From Nocardiopsis sp. JB363 (GTDB lineage Bacteria; Actinomycetota; Actinomycetes; Streptosporangiales; Streptosporangiaceae): DNA of 42,974 bases. Each line of letters starts with the position of its first letter. Position 1 is the first letter of the stretch. Made by a program: the position numbers and the translations under genes. Under the pieces are notes generated by a model that saw only the letters and a program-made list of their open reading frames with translations, had not been told where the DNA came from and did no database searches. The stretch is from the NCBI RefSeq assembly GCF_900143625.1, contig NZ_FRFF01000054.1, positions 1 to 42,974 on the forward strand, given 5' to 3'. Shown here one piece after another: positions 1 to 8,169 of the stretch.

Positions 1-8
1 TGGAAGCC

Positions 9-1313
9 GTGGTCGCGACGATCCGTCACCGGTTGTCGTTGCCGGTCGGGACCAATGGCACCAGGAAGACGCCGGGCGGTTACCGCAGTAAGCGGGAGTG
101 GCACGCCAAGTCCCGGCGCCTGGCCGCCCTTCAAGACCGGCTCACTACGGTGCGCGCCGACTTCGAGGCCGGGAAAGTCTCCGTGGTGCGTGGCGGTAGG
201 CACGTGGCCCGCAACCGCCACCACTTGGACGCCACGGGGTTGGATCGATCTCAGTGGCGTGAGCGGTGGGAAGCGGCTCGTTGGTTCCTCCAAGCCGATG
301 GGGAAACGGGGAAGCGGTTCGGTAACGAGACGATCCGCGTCAGTCCTGAGGGTGAGGTGTCGATTAAACTCCCTCGGCCTTTGGTCGGGTGGGCGAACGC
401 ACCGCATGGCCGATATGTGCTCTCCGGCGCGGCCGCCTTCGCACACCGGGGCCGGGAGTGGACCGAGCGGGTGAAAGCGAATCGGGCGGTGGCCTACCGG
501 GTGCACCTGGGCGCGGAACAGGGACGCTGGTATCTGACCGCCTCATGGCAGATCGCGGCGCCAACGCAGACCCCTCTTCGGGCCGCCCTCACCGAGGGGG
601 TGATCGGGGTGGATATGAACGCCGACCATCTGGCCGCTTGGCGTTTGGACACCCACGGCAACCCCATCGGGGACCCGCGCCGCTTCGACTACCAGTTGTC
701 CGGCAGCGCCTCGCATCGCGATGCCCAGGTCAGGCACGCGTTGACCCGGCTGTTGCGCTGGGCGCACGGGTGCGGGGTGAAAGCGATCGCGGTCGAAGAC
801 CTGGACTTCACCACCTCCAAGACCCGAGAGAGGCACGGCCGTAGGAAAAGGTTCCGGCAGCTCATCTCCGGTATGCCCACCGCCAAGCTGCGTGCTCGGC
901 TGACCTCGATGGCCGATGCCACCGCGGTCACGATCATCGCCGTGGACGCGGCCTACACCTCCAGGTTGGGCGCCCAGCACTGGCAAAAACCCACCACCAC
1001 CAAGAGAAGGAAGACCTCCGGTCATGATGCGGCGAGCATCGCGATCGGGCGACGCGCCCAAGGACACCCGATCCGGCGACGGACGACACCGCCCCGCACC
1101 CACCAGAGCGATGGATGCGGGCCTCGGATCGTCCAGGCCGAACCGGGCGCTCATGGGCGTGAGGGAATCCGCCACCCCGGTTGGGAACACGCACACGATG
1201 CGCGCACCCCGACCCTGGGGGAAGACGAACGCGGAGGACCAGCGCATCCAACACCGTTCGGGACGCGCGCAGTACCAGGGGCGGCATCGGATGCCTCCCC
1301 TGCACACTGCTGA
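9..1313 (+). CDS. TnpB-related RuvC-like protein without zinc ribbon (5' end probably outside the window)
   Basis: The protein carries the three acidic RuvC motifs of the TnpB/OrfB family: GVDMN with Asp202, VEDLDF with Glu263, and HDAASIAIGRRA with Asp340 (numbered from the GTG at 9). Between the second and third motifs, where TnpB has AYTSQ-TC-x-x-C plus a second Cys pair, this protein reads AYTSRLGAQHW with no cysteines, so the Cys4 zinc ribbon is missing. The frame stays open upstream of position 9 and full-length relatives are usually longer, so the N-terminus is probably lost at the window edge. The region after Asp340 is basic and low in complexity. No tnpA is visible. This fits the group often annotated as IS200/IS605 accessory TnpB-related proteins. 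Nuclease activity and mobility are inference. High confidence in family, low in exact start. Confidence 0.8.
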   Translation: MVATIRHRLSLPVGTNGTRKTPGGYRSKREWHAKSRRLAALQDRLTTVRADFEAGKVSVVRGGRHVARNRHHLDATGLDRSQWRERWEAARWFLQADGETGKRFGNETIRVSPEGEVSIKLPRPLVGWANAPHGRYVLSGAAAFAHRGREWTERVKANRAVAYRVHLGAEQGRWYLTASWQIAAPTQTPLRAALTEGVIGVDMNADHLAAWRLDTHGNPIGDPRRFDYQLSGSASHRDAQVRHALTRLLRWAHGCGVKAIAVEDLDFTTSKTRERHGRRKRFRQLISGMPTAKLRARLTSMADATAVTIIAVDAAYTSRLGAQHWQKPTTTKRRKTSGHDAASIAIGRRAQGHPIRRRTTPPRTHQSDGCGPRIVQAEPGAHGREGIRHPGWEHAHDARTPTLGEDERGGPAHPTPFGTRAVPGAASDASPAHC

Positions 1314-1387
1314 GGAACGGTGACCTAACCTGTTGGAGGCCGCCCCCAGGACCACGTCGAGCCGTGTCACGAACCCGAGGAACCACC

Positions 1388-1735
1388 TTGAACTTCAACT
1401 CCCTGTCCGCCCTGGCCTTCCGCGTGGTGGCCGTCTTCGAGGCCTTCACCTGGGTCGGACTGCTGGTCGGCATGTACTTCAAGTACCTGGGCAACGGCAG
1501 CGAGCTCGGGGTGCAGATCTTCGGCCCGCTGCACGGCGGGGCTTTCGTGGCGTACGGACTGGTCGCCCTGCTGGCCGCCTACCGATTCCGGTGGGGCGCC
1601 TGGCCGACCCTGGTGGCCCTGGCCGCGTCGGTTCCTCCGCTGGGCACCCTCCTCGCGGACTGGTGGTTGCACCGGACCGGACGCTTGGACCCCGAGCGCG
1701 CGGAGACCGTCCGCACGCCGGAACCGGTGGCCTGA
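1388..1735 (+). CDS. DUF3817 family integral membrane protein
   Basis: A 115-residue protein starting at TTG 1388, preceded by GAGGA at 1377-1381. A longer in-frame reading from 1181 runs back over the end of the transposon-like gene and adds a proline/arginine-rich stretch with no membrane character, so the TTG start is preferred. The opening FRVVAVFEAFTWVGLLVGM is the first membrane helix, and two more hydrophobic segments follow (about residues 40-60 and 68-88). This is the usual DUF3817 pattern of roughly 100 residues with three helices. Family members are small actinobacterial inner-membrane proteins of unknown function. A strong terminator follows, so the gene is probably monocistronic. 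Confidence 0.8.
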   Translation: MNFNSLSALAFRVVAVFEAFTWVGLLVGMYFKYLGNGSELGVQIFGPLHGGAFVAYGLVALLAAYRFRWGAWPTLVALAASVPPLGTLLADWWLHRTGRLDPERAETVRTPEPVA

Positions 1736-1762
1736 TCCCCACCATGTGAAACGAAGCCCCGA

Positions 1763-1800
1763 ACGGGTCACGATTCTCTTCGTGACCCGTTTTTGTTGTT
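1763..1800 (+). terminator. Rho-independent terminator after the DUF3817 gene
   Basis: Perfect 10-bp arms ACGGGTCACG (1763-1772) and CGTGACCCGT (1781-1790) flank an 8-nt loop and are followed at once by a T-rich tail (1790-1800). It lies 28 bases past the stop codon at 1735. Confidence 0.85.
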
Positions 1801-2012
1801 TCCGATGAACACATGAATCCCACGGGTCGCTTCAGCCACAGGAGGCCACTCCCTTACCTCAGAATGGTCTTCCCGAGAAGGGGTGTAAAAGATCTACATG
1901 ATGACCGGTAACGGACAACAGAAACTTTCATTGGACCCTTTGCGTACCGGGTGGGATCCATGTTCTGTTGTGACCGGCAAGTAACCCCCGAACCGAGAAG
2001 GGCCTCCCCCGC

Positions 2013-2816
2013 ATGTGTGAGCAACACGAACCCGCACGCCGCACGCTCCTACAGGGAGCGGCCGTCGCGTCCGGCGCCGCCCTGCTCGCGGGCACCGGCG
2101 TGGCCACCGCGAACGCCGAGACCCGGGCCGCGGCGGCCGAACCATCGATGTACTTCCGCGCCGACTGGAACGCCCGGCCCCCGTCGAGCCCCGTCCAGGT
2201 CCTGGCGGCCCCGCCCACCCACGTGGTGGTCCACCACACCGCGACCCCCAACAGCACCGACTACTCCGAGGCCCACGCCCTGGCGCTGTCCAGATCGATT
2301 CAGAATTACCACATGGACAGTCAGGGCTGGATCGACGCGGGCCAGCAGTTCACCATCAGCCGCGGCGGCCACCTGATGGAGGGCCGCAACCTCGCCGTCG
2401 TGGCCGTCCGTGAGGGCACCCACTGCGTCGGTACCCACGTGGCCGACTACAACGGCACCACCGTGGGCATCGAGAACGAGGGCACCTACATGGAGGAGGG
2501 CCCCACCCAGGAGCTCACCGACAAGCTCATCGAAACCCTCGCCTGGCTGTGCGGCACCTATGGTCTGGACCCGCAGCAGGCCATCGTGGGGCACCGCGAC
2601 TTCAACTCCACCGCGTGCCCGGGCGACCAGCTCTACGCGATGCTGCCGGAGCTGCGCAACGCGGTGGGCGGCCTGATGGCCACCCAGGGCATGGAGATCG
2701 GCACCGCCCGCGTGCCGGCCGAGGACCGTCCCACCTACCCGCCGGTCCCCGAGGACGAGCCCCAGCGCGAGTTCTTCCACGGTCCCGGCCGCGGAGCCGA
2801 CGACTTCACCCGCTGA
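2013..2816 (+). CDS. Tat-exported N-acetylmuramoyl-L-alanine amidase (Amidase_2/PGRP fold)
   Basis: A 267-residue exported enzyme predicted to cleave the amide bond between N-acetylmuramic acid and the peptide stem of peptidoglycan. The N-terminus has a twin-arginine signal (RRTLL at 9-13, hydrophobic core to about residue 30, ATANA cleavage region near 35). The catalytic domain covers about residues 46-220. It shows VVVHHTAT with zinc ligand His74 and the C-terminal motif GHRDFNSTACPGD with His194 and Cys202, the spacing of T7-lysozyme/PGRP amidases. The last 45 residues are Pro/Asp/Glu-rich and look like a flexible tail. A GAGAAGGG ribosome site lies upstream, and a terminator follows. The 277-base leader region (1736-2012) shows no riboswitch that I recognise. 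Family call is firm; the physiological role (wall turnover) is inferred. Confidence 0.93.
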   Translation: MCEQHEPARRTLLQGAAVASGAALLAGTGVATANAETRAAAAEPSMYFRADWNARPPSSPVQVLAAPPTHVVVHHTATPNSTDYSEAHALALSRSIQNYHMDSQGWIDAGQQFTISRGGHLMEGRNLAVVAVREGTHCVGTHVADYNGTTVGIENEGTYMEEGPTQELTDKLIETLAWLCGTYGLDPQQAIVGHRDFNSTACPGDQLYAMLPELRNAVGGLMATQGMEIGTARVPAEDRPTYPPVPEDEPQREFFHGPGRGADDFTR

Positions 2817-2879
2817 CCACCGAACGCGACGACTCCCCGCTCGTCGTCGACACACGCCCGTGAACCCTCGCGGGTGACA

Positions 2880-2916
2880 GGGGGCGGCGCCACCGGAAAG
2901 GCGCCGCCCCCTTCTT
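2880..2916 (+). terminator. Terminator hairpin after the amidase gene
   Basis: Arms GGGGCGGCGCC (2881-2891) and GGCGCCGCCCC (2900-2910) with an 8-nt loop ACCGGAAA, followed by CTTCTTC. It is 64 bases after the amidase stop and just before the next gene, so the amidase and hydrolase are probably separate units. Confidence 0.8.
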
Positions 2917-3016
2917 CGTGCCCGCGTCGGACACCCCCGTTTTCCGTCGGTGGGTCCCGCTAGTGTCGGAGCGCTCGACATTGGTGGAAGTGGAAGGCGT
3001 GGAAGGGGAACCGGAG

Positions 3017-3838
3017 ATGGTGTTCGAGGAGCCGACGGAGGAGTTCACGTCCACCGAGGGCACGGTGCGATGGCGGGTGATCGGTTCGGGAGAACCCGTG
3101 GTGCTGCTGCACGGCACCCCGTTCTCGTCCTACGTGTGGCGGGAGATCGCCGGCGCCCTGTCCCACCGGTACCGGGTCCACACCTGGGACATGCCCGGGT
3201 ACGGCGCCTCGGAGAAACGCGCCAGCCAACAGGTGTCCCTGGCCGCGCAGGGGCGGGTGTTCACCGAACTGCTCGCCCACTGGGGGCTGGACCGGCCCCG
3301 GGTGGTGGCGCACGACTTCGGCGGGGCGGTGGCGCTGCGCGCCCACCTGCTGCACCACGCCGCCTACTCCCGGCTGGCGCTGGTCTCCCCCGTGGCGTTG
3401 GCCCCCTGGGGATCGCCGTTCTTCCGCCTGGTGGGCGAGAACACCGAGGTGTTCGAGCAGCTGCCACCGGCCCTGCACCGTGCCCTGGTCACCGAGTACG
3501 TGAGCTCGGCGAGCGCCGTCGGACTGCTGCCGCGCACCCTCGACGCGCTGGTGGACCCCTGGACCGGCGCGGAGGGACAGCCCGCGTTCTATCGGCAGAT
3601 CCAACAGGCCGACCAGGCGCACACCGATGAGATCCAGGGGCTGTACCCCGACCTGGACCTGCCGGTGATGCTGGCCTGGGGTGAGGAGGACACCTGGATC
3701 CCACCGGAGCGCGACCACGAACTCGCACGGCTGATCCCGGGCGTGCTCACCCGCCCCATCGACGGCGCCGGTCACCTGGTCCAACTGGACGCCCCCGCCC
3801 GGCTCACCGCCGCCCTGCTCGACTTCCTCCAGGACTGA
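3017..3838 (+). CDS. Alpha/beta hydrolase with Asp nucleophile (dehalogenase/epoxide-hydrolase type)
   Basis: A 273-residue alpha/beta hydrolase. The oxyanion motif is LHGTPF (31-36). The nucleophile elbow reads VAHDFGG, putting Asp100 where serine esterases have Ser. This is the HD-x-GG pattern of haloalkane/haloacetate dehalogenases and epoxide hydrolases. The acid is probably the Asp near 225 (WGEED), and the base is His near 253 (GAGHLVQLDAP). The ATG at 3017 is preferred because GGAAGGGGA lies just upstream; the longer reading begins inside the preceding terminator. No neighbour reveals a substrate, and dehalogenase versus epoxide hydrolase cannot be separated by eye. Confidence 0.85.
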   Translation: MVFEEPTEEFTSTEGTVRWRVIGSGEPVVLLHGTPFSSYVWREIAGALSHRYRVHTWDMPGYGASEKRASQQVSLAAQGRVFTELLAHWGLDRPRVVAHDFGGAVALRAHLLHHAAYSRLALVSPVALAPWGSPFFRLVGENTEVFEQLPPALHRALVTEYVSSASAVGLLPRTLDALVDPWTGAEGQPAFYRQIQQADQAHTDEIQGLYPDLDLPVMLAWGEEDTWIPPERDHELARLIPGVLTRPIDGAGHLVQLDAPARLTAALLDFLQD

Positions 3839-3890
3839 CCGCCGCCGAACCGACCGGACCCGCACCGCGCCGGGCGATCCGCAGTGCGTG

Positions 3891-3928
3891 TGACAGCTGT
3901 CATCGGAAAGTGCGTCGATACCGCACTT
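3891..3928. promoter_or_regulatory. Two inverted repeats upstream of the two-component operon
   Basis: A perfect 12-bp palindrome TGACAGCTGTCA (3891-3902) is followed 5 bases later by a second inverted repeat, AAGTGCG (3908-3914) and CGCACTT (3922-3928) with a 7-nt spacer. They end 34 bases before the kinase start. DesR/NarL-type response regulators bind dyad sites and commonly control their own operon, so these are candidate operators. That assignment is inference. Confidence 0.5.
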
Positions 3929-3962
3929 GTGGGTGGTCACCGCTCCCAGCGAGCATCGAAGC

Positions 3963-5117
3963 ATGAACCCCACCCCCCAGAGAACGGACCGTCCCGGCCA
4001 CCTCACCTCCCCCGCCCTGGGCCCACGTGTCCGACTCATGGCCACGTGGGCCCCGGTCCTGTTCCTGCTGTGGCCGGGGATCGCCCTAGTACTGGAGCCG
4101 GCGGTCTCCTGGGCGGTACCGGTCGGGCTCACCGGCCTCACCCTGTTCGGCGCCCTGTTGGCGCTGGTACTGCACCACAACATGGGCTCCCCGCACAGCG
4201 CCCGCGCACCATCGGCCCTGGTGGTGCTGGTCGTCATCGCGATCGCCCTGGTTCCGGTGATCGGCCCGGTGTGGCTGCTCACCGCCTCCTACGTCCTGGT
4301 GGCGGTGGGGGTGCTCACCCTGTCCGCCCGTTGGTGGCCGGTGGTTCTGGGCGCGGTCCTCGCGAGTGATGCCCTGGCCCTGATGTACGTGCTGGACTCC
4401 CCCGACCGGTTGCCCGGTGTCCTGGCACAGATCGGGGTGTTCGGCCTGCTGATGATGGCGGCCTACCGCATGGTGCGGTTGAACGAGGAGGTCATCGCGG
4501 TGCGAGCCCGCCTGGTGCGGGCGGCGGCCACCGAGGAACGACTCCGTATCGCCCGGGACATGCACGACGTCCTCGGCCAACGGCTGAGTCAACTCTCCCT
4601 GCAGAGCGAGCTGGCGCGTCGACTGTTGCGCACCGATCCGGACCGGGCCGATGATGTGTTGACGGAGGTCTCACGGGTGACCCGGCAGACCCTGGGCGAG
4701 GTGCGTCGGACCCTGAGCGGGTACCGGTCACCCTCACTGCACGGGGAACTGGAGACGGCCGAGGCGCTGCTGGACGGTGCCGGGATCACTCTGGTGCGGG
4801 AGATCTCCGGTGACCCGTTGAGCGACCGGCTGGACACGTGCGCCGCCTGGCTGGTCCGCGAGGGCGTCACCAACGTGGTCCGCCACTCCCGCGCCCGGAC
4901 CTGCACCATCCGGATCTCCTCCGAGCACACGGGCACATCGGTGTGGGTGGCCGATGACGGCCCCGATCAGGACGAGCGACCACCCGGTCCCCTCCCATGG
5001 GGTCTGGGCCTGTCCGGGCTGCACGAACGAGTGGTGGCCGAGGGCGGGTACCTGGAGATCGAACCAGGCCCACCGGGCTTCGTCCTACACGCTCACTTCC
5101 CCCTGGAGGAACGGTGA
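3963..5117 (+). CDS. Sensor histidine kinase, HisKA_3 (NarL/DesK type)
   Basis: A 384-residue membrane sensor kinase. Residues 25-170 form about five or six hydrophobic segments without a large extracellular domain, suggesting an intramembrane or lipid-sensing input as in DesK. The dimerisation/phosphoacceptor region reads EERLRIARDMHDVLGQ with His201. The ATPase domain shows an N-box around Glu300-Asn304 (REGVTNVVRHSRA), a G1 box at DDGP (331-334) and a G2 box at GLGLSGL (347-353). ATG 3963 is used; an in-frame GTG at 3927 would add 12 residues but overlaps the upstream inverted repeat. The stop overlaps the regulator start (GTGA, 5114-5117), so the pair is cotranscribed. No ABC transporter lies beside it, unlike many such pairs, so the signal and targets are unknown. 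Confidence 0.92.
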   Translation: MNPTPQRTDRPGHLTSPALGPRVRLMATWAPVLFLLWPGIALVLEPAVSWAVPVGLTGLTLFGALLALVLHHNMGSPHSARAPSALVVLVVIAIALVPVIGPVWLLTASYVLVAVGVLTLSARWWPVVLGAVLASDALALMYVLDSPDRLPGVLAQIGVFGLLMMAAYRMVRLNEEVIAVRARLVRAAATEERLRIARDMHDVLGQRLSQLSLQSELARRLLRTDPDRADDVLTEVSRVTRQTLGEVRRTLSGYRSPSLHGELETAEALLDGAGITLVREISGDPLSDRLDTCAAWLVREGVTNVVRHSRARTCTIRISSEHTGTSVWVADDGPDQDERPPGPLPWGLGLSGLHERVVAEGGYLEIEPGPPGFVLHAHFPLEER

Positions 5118-5719
5118 TCCGGCTTCTCATCGCCGAGGATCAACACCTGGTGCGCGGCGCCCTGGCCGCACTGCTCGACTTGGAACCCGACTTCGAGGTG
5201 GTCGCCCAGGCCGCCGACGGCACCGAGGCCGTGGAACTGGCGCTGCGGGAACGGCCGGACGTGGCGCTGCTGGACATCGAGATGCCGGGCCTGGACGGAA
5301 TCTCGGTCGCGGAGCGGCTGCACACGGACACCCCCGAGACCCTGTCGATGATCGTCACGACCTTCGGACGCCCCGGCTACCTGCGCCGGGCCATGGACGC
5401 CGGGGCTCGGGGGTTCGTCCTCAAGGACACCCACCCGGACCTGCTGGCCGGCCTCATCCGGCAGATGGTGGGCGGCGCCCTGGTGGTCGACGGCGAGCTG
5501 GCCGTGGCCTCCCTGGAGTCCGGCCCCAACCCCCTCACCAGCCGGGAGCGCGCGGTCCTACGCCAAGCGGAGGGAGGTGGGAGCGCCACCTCCATCGCGG
5601 CGGCGCTCCGGCTCTCGGAGGGCACCATCCGCAACTACCTGTCCCGCGCCATCGGCAAGATCGGTGCGAGCAACCGGAACGAGGCCGCCCGAGCCGCCCG
5701 GGACAAAGGATGGCTCTGA
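5114..5719 (+). CDS. Response regulator, NarL/DesR family
   Basis: A 201-residue regulator starting at GTG 5114, with GGAGGA at 5105-5110 and a 4-base overlap with the kinase stop. The receiver domain has the acidic pair Glu8/Asp9, phosphoacceptor Asp54 (LLDIEMPG), Thr82 or Thr83, and Lys104 (LKDT). The output is a LuxR-type helix-turn-helix: LTSRERAVLRQAEGG, then SIAAALRLSEGTIRNYLSRAIGKIG. In place of the usual TVKNHVSN it reads GTIRNYLSR, which is typical of the DesR branch. It probably acts as a phosphorylated dimer on dyad sites, and the repeats at 3891-3928 are the nearest candidates. Regulated genes beyond its own operon are unknown. Confidence 0.93.
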   Translation: MIRLLIAEDQHLVRGALAALLDLEPDFEVVAQAADGTEAVELALRERPDVALLDIEMPGLDGISVAERLHTDTPETLSMIVTTFGRPGYLRRAMDAGARGFVLKDTHPDLLAGLIRQMVGGALVVDGELAVASLESGPNPLTSRERAVLRQAEGGGSATSIAAALRLSEGTIRNYLSRAIGKIGASNRNEAARAARDKGWL

Positions 5720-5816
5720 ACCGGACCGGCGGGTTACCGGTGGGACGGATGTGGAATGGTGTGCGATGAGCGGTACGAGAAGTGCCGCAGGTCAGCCATG
5801 ATGGACAGGAGCTCAC

Positions 5817-6902
5817 ATGCCCCAACGAGTGCAAGGTGTCATCTCACGCGCCAAGGGAGCGCCGGTGGAACTCACCACCATCGTCGTCCCCGACCCCGGG
5901 CCCGGCGAAGCTGTGGTGCGGATTCAGGCGTGCGGGGTCTGCCACACCGACCTGCACTACCGCGAGGGTGGGATCAACGACGAGTTCCCCTTCCTGCTCG
6001 GCCACGAGGCGGCCGGGACGGTGGAATCGGTCGGTGAGGACGTCACCGGCCTCGAACCGGGCGACTACGTGATCCTGAACTGGCGGGCGGTGTGCGGCCA
6101 ATGCCGGGCGTGCGCCCGGGGTCGCCCCCAGTACTGCTTCGACACCCACAACGCGAAGCAGAAGATGACCTTGGAGGACGGCACCGAACTCTCGCCCGCG
6201 CTGGGCATCGGCGCGTTCGCCGAGAAGACCCTGGTGGCTGCCAGCCAGTGCACCAAGGTGGACCCGACCGCCTCGGCGGCCGCGGCGGGGCTGCTCGGCT
6301 GCGGGATCATGGCCGGAATCGGCGCGGCCGTCAACACCGGCGGAGTCACCCGCGGTGACTCGGTGGCGGTCATCGGCTGCGGCGGGGTCGGCAGCGCCGC
6401 CGTCGCCGGGGCCCGGTTGGCCGGAGCGAACCGGATCATCGCGGTGGACCTGGAGGACCGCAAGCTGGACTGGGCGCGCGGCTTCGGCGCCACCCACACC
6501 GTCAACGCCTCCCAGGCCGATCCGGTCGAGGCGATCCGGGAACTCACCGGCGGGTTCGGCGCGGACGTGGTGATCGACGCCGTCGGGGTCCCCAAGACCT
6601 ACGAGCAGGCGTTCTACGCCCGTGACCTGGCCGGCACCGTGGTGCTGGTGGGGGTGCCCACTCCGGAGATGAAACTGGAGCTGCCGCTGTTGGACGTGTT
6701 CGGTCGTGGCGGATCGCTCAAGTCGTCCTGGTACGGCGACTGCCTGCCCTCACGCGACTTCCCGATGCTCGTCGACCTCTACACCCAGGGCAGACTGGAC
6801 CTGGACGGATTCGTCACCGAGGAGATCGGCATCGGTGACATCGAGGAGGCCTTCGCTCGCATGGAGCGAGGCGACGTTCTGCGATCGGTGGTGCGGCTGT
6901 GA
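5817..6902 (+). CDS. mscR: S-(hydroxymethyl)mycothiol dehydrogenase (formaldehyde detoxification)
   Basis: A 361-residue zinc-dependent medium-chain dehydrogenase. It oxidises the mycothiol-formaldehyde adduct with NAD, the actinobacterial counterpart of glutathione-dependent formaldehyde dehydrogenase. The catalytic zinc site is Cys39 (ACGVCHTD) with His63-Glu64 (GHEAAG). The four structural-zinc cysteines are Cys93, 96, 99 and 107 ([15 protein letters not shown]). The Rossmann motif is [10 protein letters not shown]. The phrases [11 protein letters not shown] and [21 protein letters not shown] are characteristic of the mycothiol enzyme as I know it. ACAGGAG precedes the ATG. Its stop overlaps the following MBL-hydrolase gene by 4 bases, a pairing also known from Mycobacterium (Rv2259-Rv2260). 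This supports a mycothiol-using actinobacterial host. Confidence 0.93.
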   Translation: MPQRVQGVISRAKGAPVELTTIVVPDPGPGEAVVRIQACGVCHTDLHYREGGINDEFPFLLGHEAAGTVESVGEDVTGLEPGDYVILNWRAVCGQCRACARGRPQYCFDTHNAKQKMTLEDGTELSPALGIGAFAEKTLVAASQCTKVDPTASAAAAGLLGCGIMAGIGAAVNTGGVTRGDSVAVIGCGGVGSAAVAGARLAGANRIIAVDLEDRKLDWARGFGATHTVNASQADPVEAIRELTGGFGADVVIDAVGVPKTYEQAFYARDLAGTVVLVGVPTPEMKLELPLLDVFGRGGSLKSSWYGDCLPSRDFPMLVDLYTQGRLDLDGFVTEEIGIGDIEEAFARMERGDVLRSVVRL

Positions 6903-7531
6903 GTCAAGCGCGAGTGGAACACCTGACCACGTCCGGGGTCTTCGCCTTGGACGGCGGTTCCTGGGAGGTGGACAACAACGTCTGGTTGATCGGTGACGAC
7001 GATGAGGTCGTGGTCATCGACGCCCCGCACGACGCCGACACGATCATCTCGGCGGTGAACGGGCGCCGGGTGGTGGCGGTGGTGTGCACGCACGGCCACA
7101 ACGACCACGTCAACGCCGCTCCGGCCCTGGCGGACGCGGTGGACGCACCCATCCTGCTGCACCCGGAGGACCGGGTGCTGTGGGACATGACCCACCCCGA
7201 CCGCGCCCCCGATGGGGAGCTGGCCGACGGCCAGGTGGTGAAGGTGGCCGGTACCGAACTGCGGGTCATCCACACCCCGGGGCACGCACCGGGCGCGGTG
7301 TGCCTGTACGCGCCGGGGGCGGGGGTGCTGTTCAGCGGGGACACCCTGTTCCAGGGCGGCCCGGGGGCGACGGGTCGGTCGTACTCGGACTTCCCGACCA
7401 TCGTGGCCTCCATCCGGGACCGGTTGCTGTCCCTGCCGGAGGAGACCGTGGTCAACACCGGACACGGTGACTCCACCACGATCGGTGCGGAGGCCCCGCA
7501 CCTTCAGGAGTGGATCGACCGGGGGAACTGA
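6899..7531 (+). CDS. MBL-fold metallo-hydrolase paired with mscR
   Basis: A 210-residue metallo-beta-lactamase-fold hydrolase starting at GTG 6899, overlapping the mscR stop by 4 bases. The metal site is complete: THGHNDH gives His65, His67, Asp69 and His70; HTPGH gives His129; FSGDT gives bridging Asp148; and NTGHGD supplies the last His near 192. The layout matches glyoxalase II-type thioester hydrolases. Given its strict pairing with S-hydroxymethylmycothiol dehydrogenase, the likely substrate is the S-formylmycothiol product, releasing formate and mycothiol. That substrate is inferred from context. A convergent terminator follows. Confidence 0.9.
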   Translation: MSQARVEHLTTSGVFALDGGSWEVDNNVWLIGDDDEVVVIDAPHDADTIISAVNGRRVVAVVCTHGHNDHVNAAPALADAVDAPILLHPEDRVLWDMTHPDRAPDGELADGQVVKVAGTELRVIHTPGHAPGAVCLYAPGAGVLFSGDTLFQGGPGATGRSYSDFPTIVASIRDRLLSLPEETVVNTGHGDSTTIGAEAPHLQEWIDRGN

Positions 7532-7549
7532 GTCCCGGTCCGGCATTCC

Positions 7550-7597
7550 CGGAGCCCCGCACCGTTCCGTCCGTGTGCGGGGCTCCGGCGTTCTCTG
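7550..7597. terminator. Hairpin between convergent MBL-hydrolase and GNAT genes
   Basis: Perfect 13-bp arms CGGAGCCCCGCAC (7550-7562) and GTGCGGGGCTCCG (7575-7587), loop 12 nt, followed on the plus strand by GCGTTCTCTGTTC. It sits exactly between two convergent stop codons (7531 and 7599), so it can serve both directions. Confidence 0.8.
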
Positions 7598-7598
7598 T

Positions 7599-8060
7599 TC
7601 AGTCCAGGAACAGTTCGGCGACGACCTCGCCGTCGAAGACCCGGCCGGTGTCGTGGAAGCCGAGTTTGCGGTAGAACTCCGCCGGGCCGCCCTCCCCCGG
7701 CACCCACATCACGGTGACCCGCTTGTTCCCGCGACCGCGCGCCTCCTCCAGAAAGGCCCGCACCGCGAAACTTCCGTATCCCTTTCCCTGTTCCCCCTCG
7801 GCGACGTTGAGCCGCCAGATACCGCACTGGAAATCGGGTTCGTCCTCGTCGGGGGCGAAGTCGGCCATGACGAAGGCGACGGGGCGGTCGCCGTCCAGGA
7901 TCAGGCGGGTCCACACGGTCTCGCGGGAGGCGTAGGCCTCGGCCAAGGAGGTGACGACGGGGGCGACGAAGGTGTTCTGGTCCTTTCGGACCTTCACCTT
8001 CATGGCGGCTTCGACGTTGTCGGGGGTGATCTCCACGGCCTGGAGAGGGGGATTGCTCAT
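7599..8060 (-). CDS. GNAT family N-acetyltransferase
   Basis: A 153-residue acetyl-CoA-dependent acyltransferase. The acetyl-CoA pyrophosphate-binding loop is EQGKGYG near the middle, followed by the helix SFAVRAFLEEARGRG. The end FYRKLGFHDTGRVFDGEVVAELFL is the common GNAT C-terminus. The N-terminal part (ITPDNVEAAMKVKVRKDQNTFVAP) resembles spermine/spermidine-type acetyltransferases, so a polyamine or amino-sugar amine is possible, but the acceptor cannot be assigned. The start at MSNPP (8060) gives normal length; a longer reading adds unrelated sequence overlapping the M14 gene. It is convergent with the mscR operon. Confidence 0.87.
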   Translation of the reverse strand: MSNPPLQAVEITPDNVEAAMKVKVRKDQNTFVAPVVTSLAEAYASRETVWTRLILDGDRPVAFVMADFAPDEDEPDFQCGIWRLNVAEGEQGKGYGSFAVRAFLEEARGRGNKRVTVMWVPGEGGPAEFYRKLGFHDTGRVFDGEVVAELFLD

Positions 8061-8119
8061 CCGGACACCGTAGAGGTCCACCCCGACGGTTCCCACCCGT
8101 TTTCCGCGCCCGGACACGG

Positions 8120-8153
8120 GTGCGCCCCGGGACCGGGCGGTCCCGGGGCGCAC
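8120..8153 (-). terminator. Strong hairpin downstream of the M14 peptidase gene
   Basis: Arms GTGCGCCCCGGGACC (8120-8134) and GGTCCCGGGGCGCAC (8139-8153) pair perfectly over 15 bp around a 4-nt loop, 17 bases beyond the M14 stop. There is no T-tract on the minus strand, so termination efficiency is uncertain. Confidence 0.55.
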
Positions 8154-8169
8154 CTCTTCGTGCCGAGGA

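Noticed and set aside
543..1494. Long antisense frames across the transposase-like gene and DUF3817 gene
   Set aside because: They are Pro/Gly/Arg-rich, lack ribosome sites and family motifs, and mirror the codon bias of the sense genes.
1840..2012. Possible riboswitch (c-di-AMP type) before the peptidoglycan amidase
   Set aside because: Wall hydrolases often have one, but I could not find the conserved core or pairing pattern in this leader.
2049..2981. 310-codon antisense frame over the amidase gene
   Set aside because: Low-complexity product opposite a gene with complete signal peptide and zinc site.
3842..3890. Terminator after the alpha/beta hydrolase
   Set aside because: GC-rich sequence is present but no stem longer than 5 bp followed by T residues.
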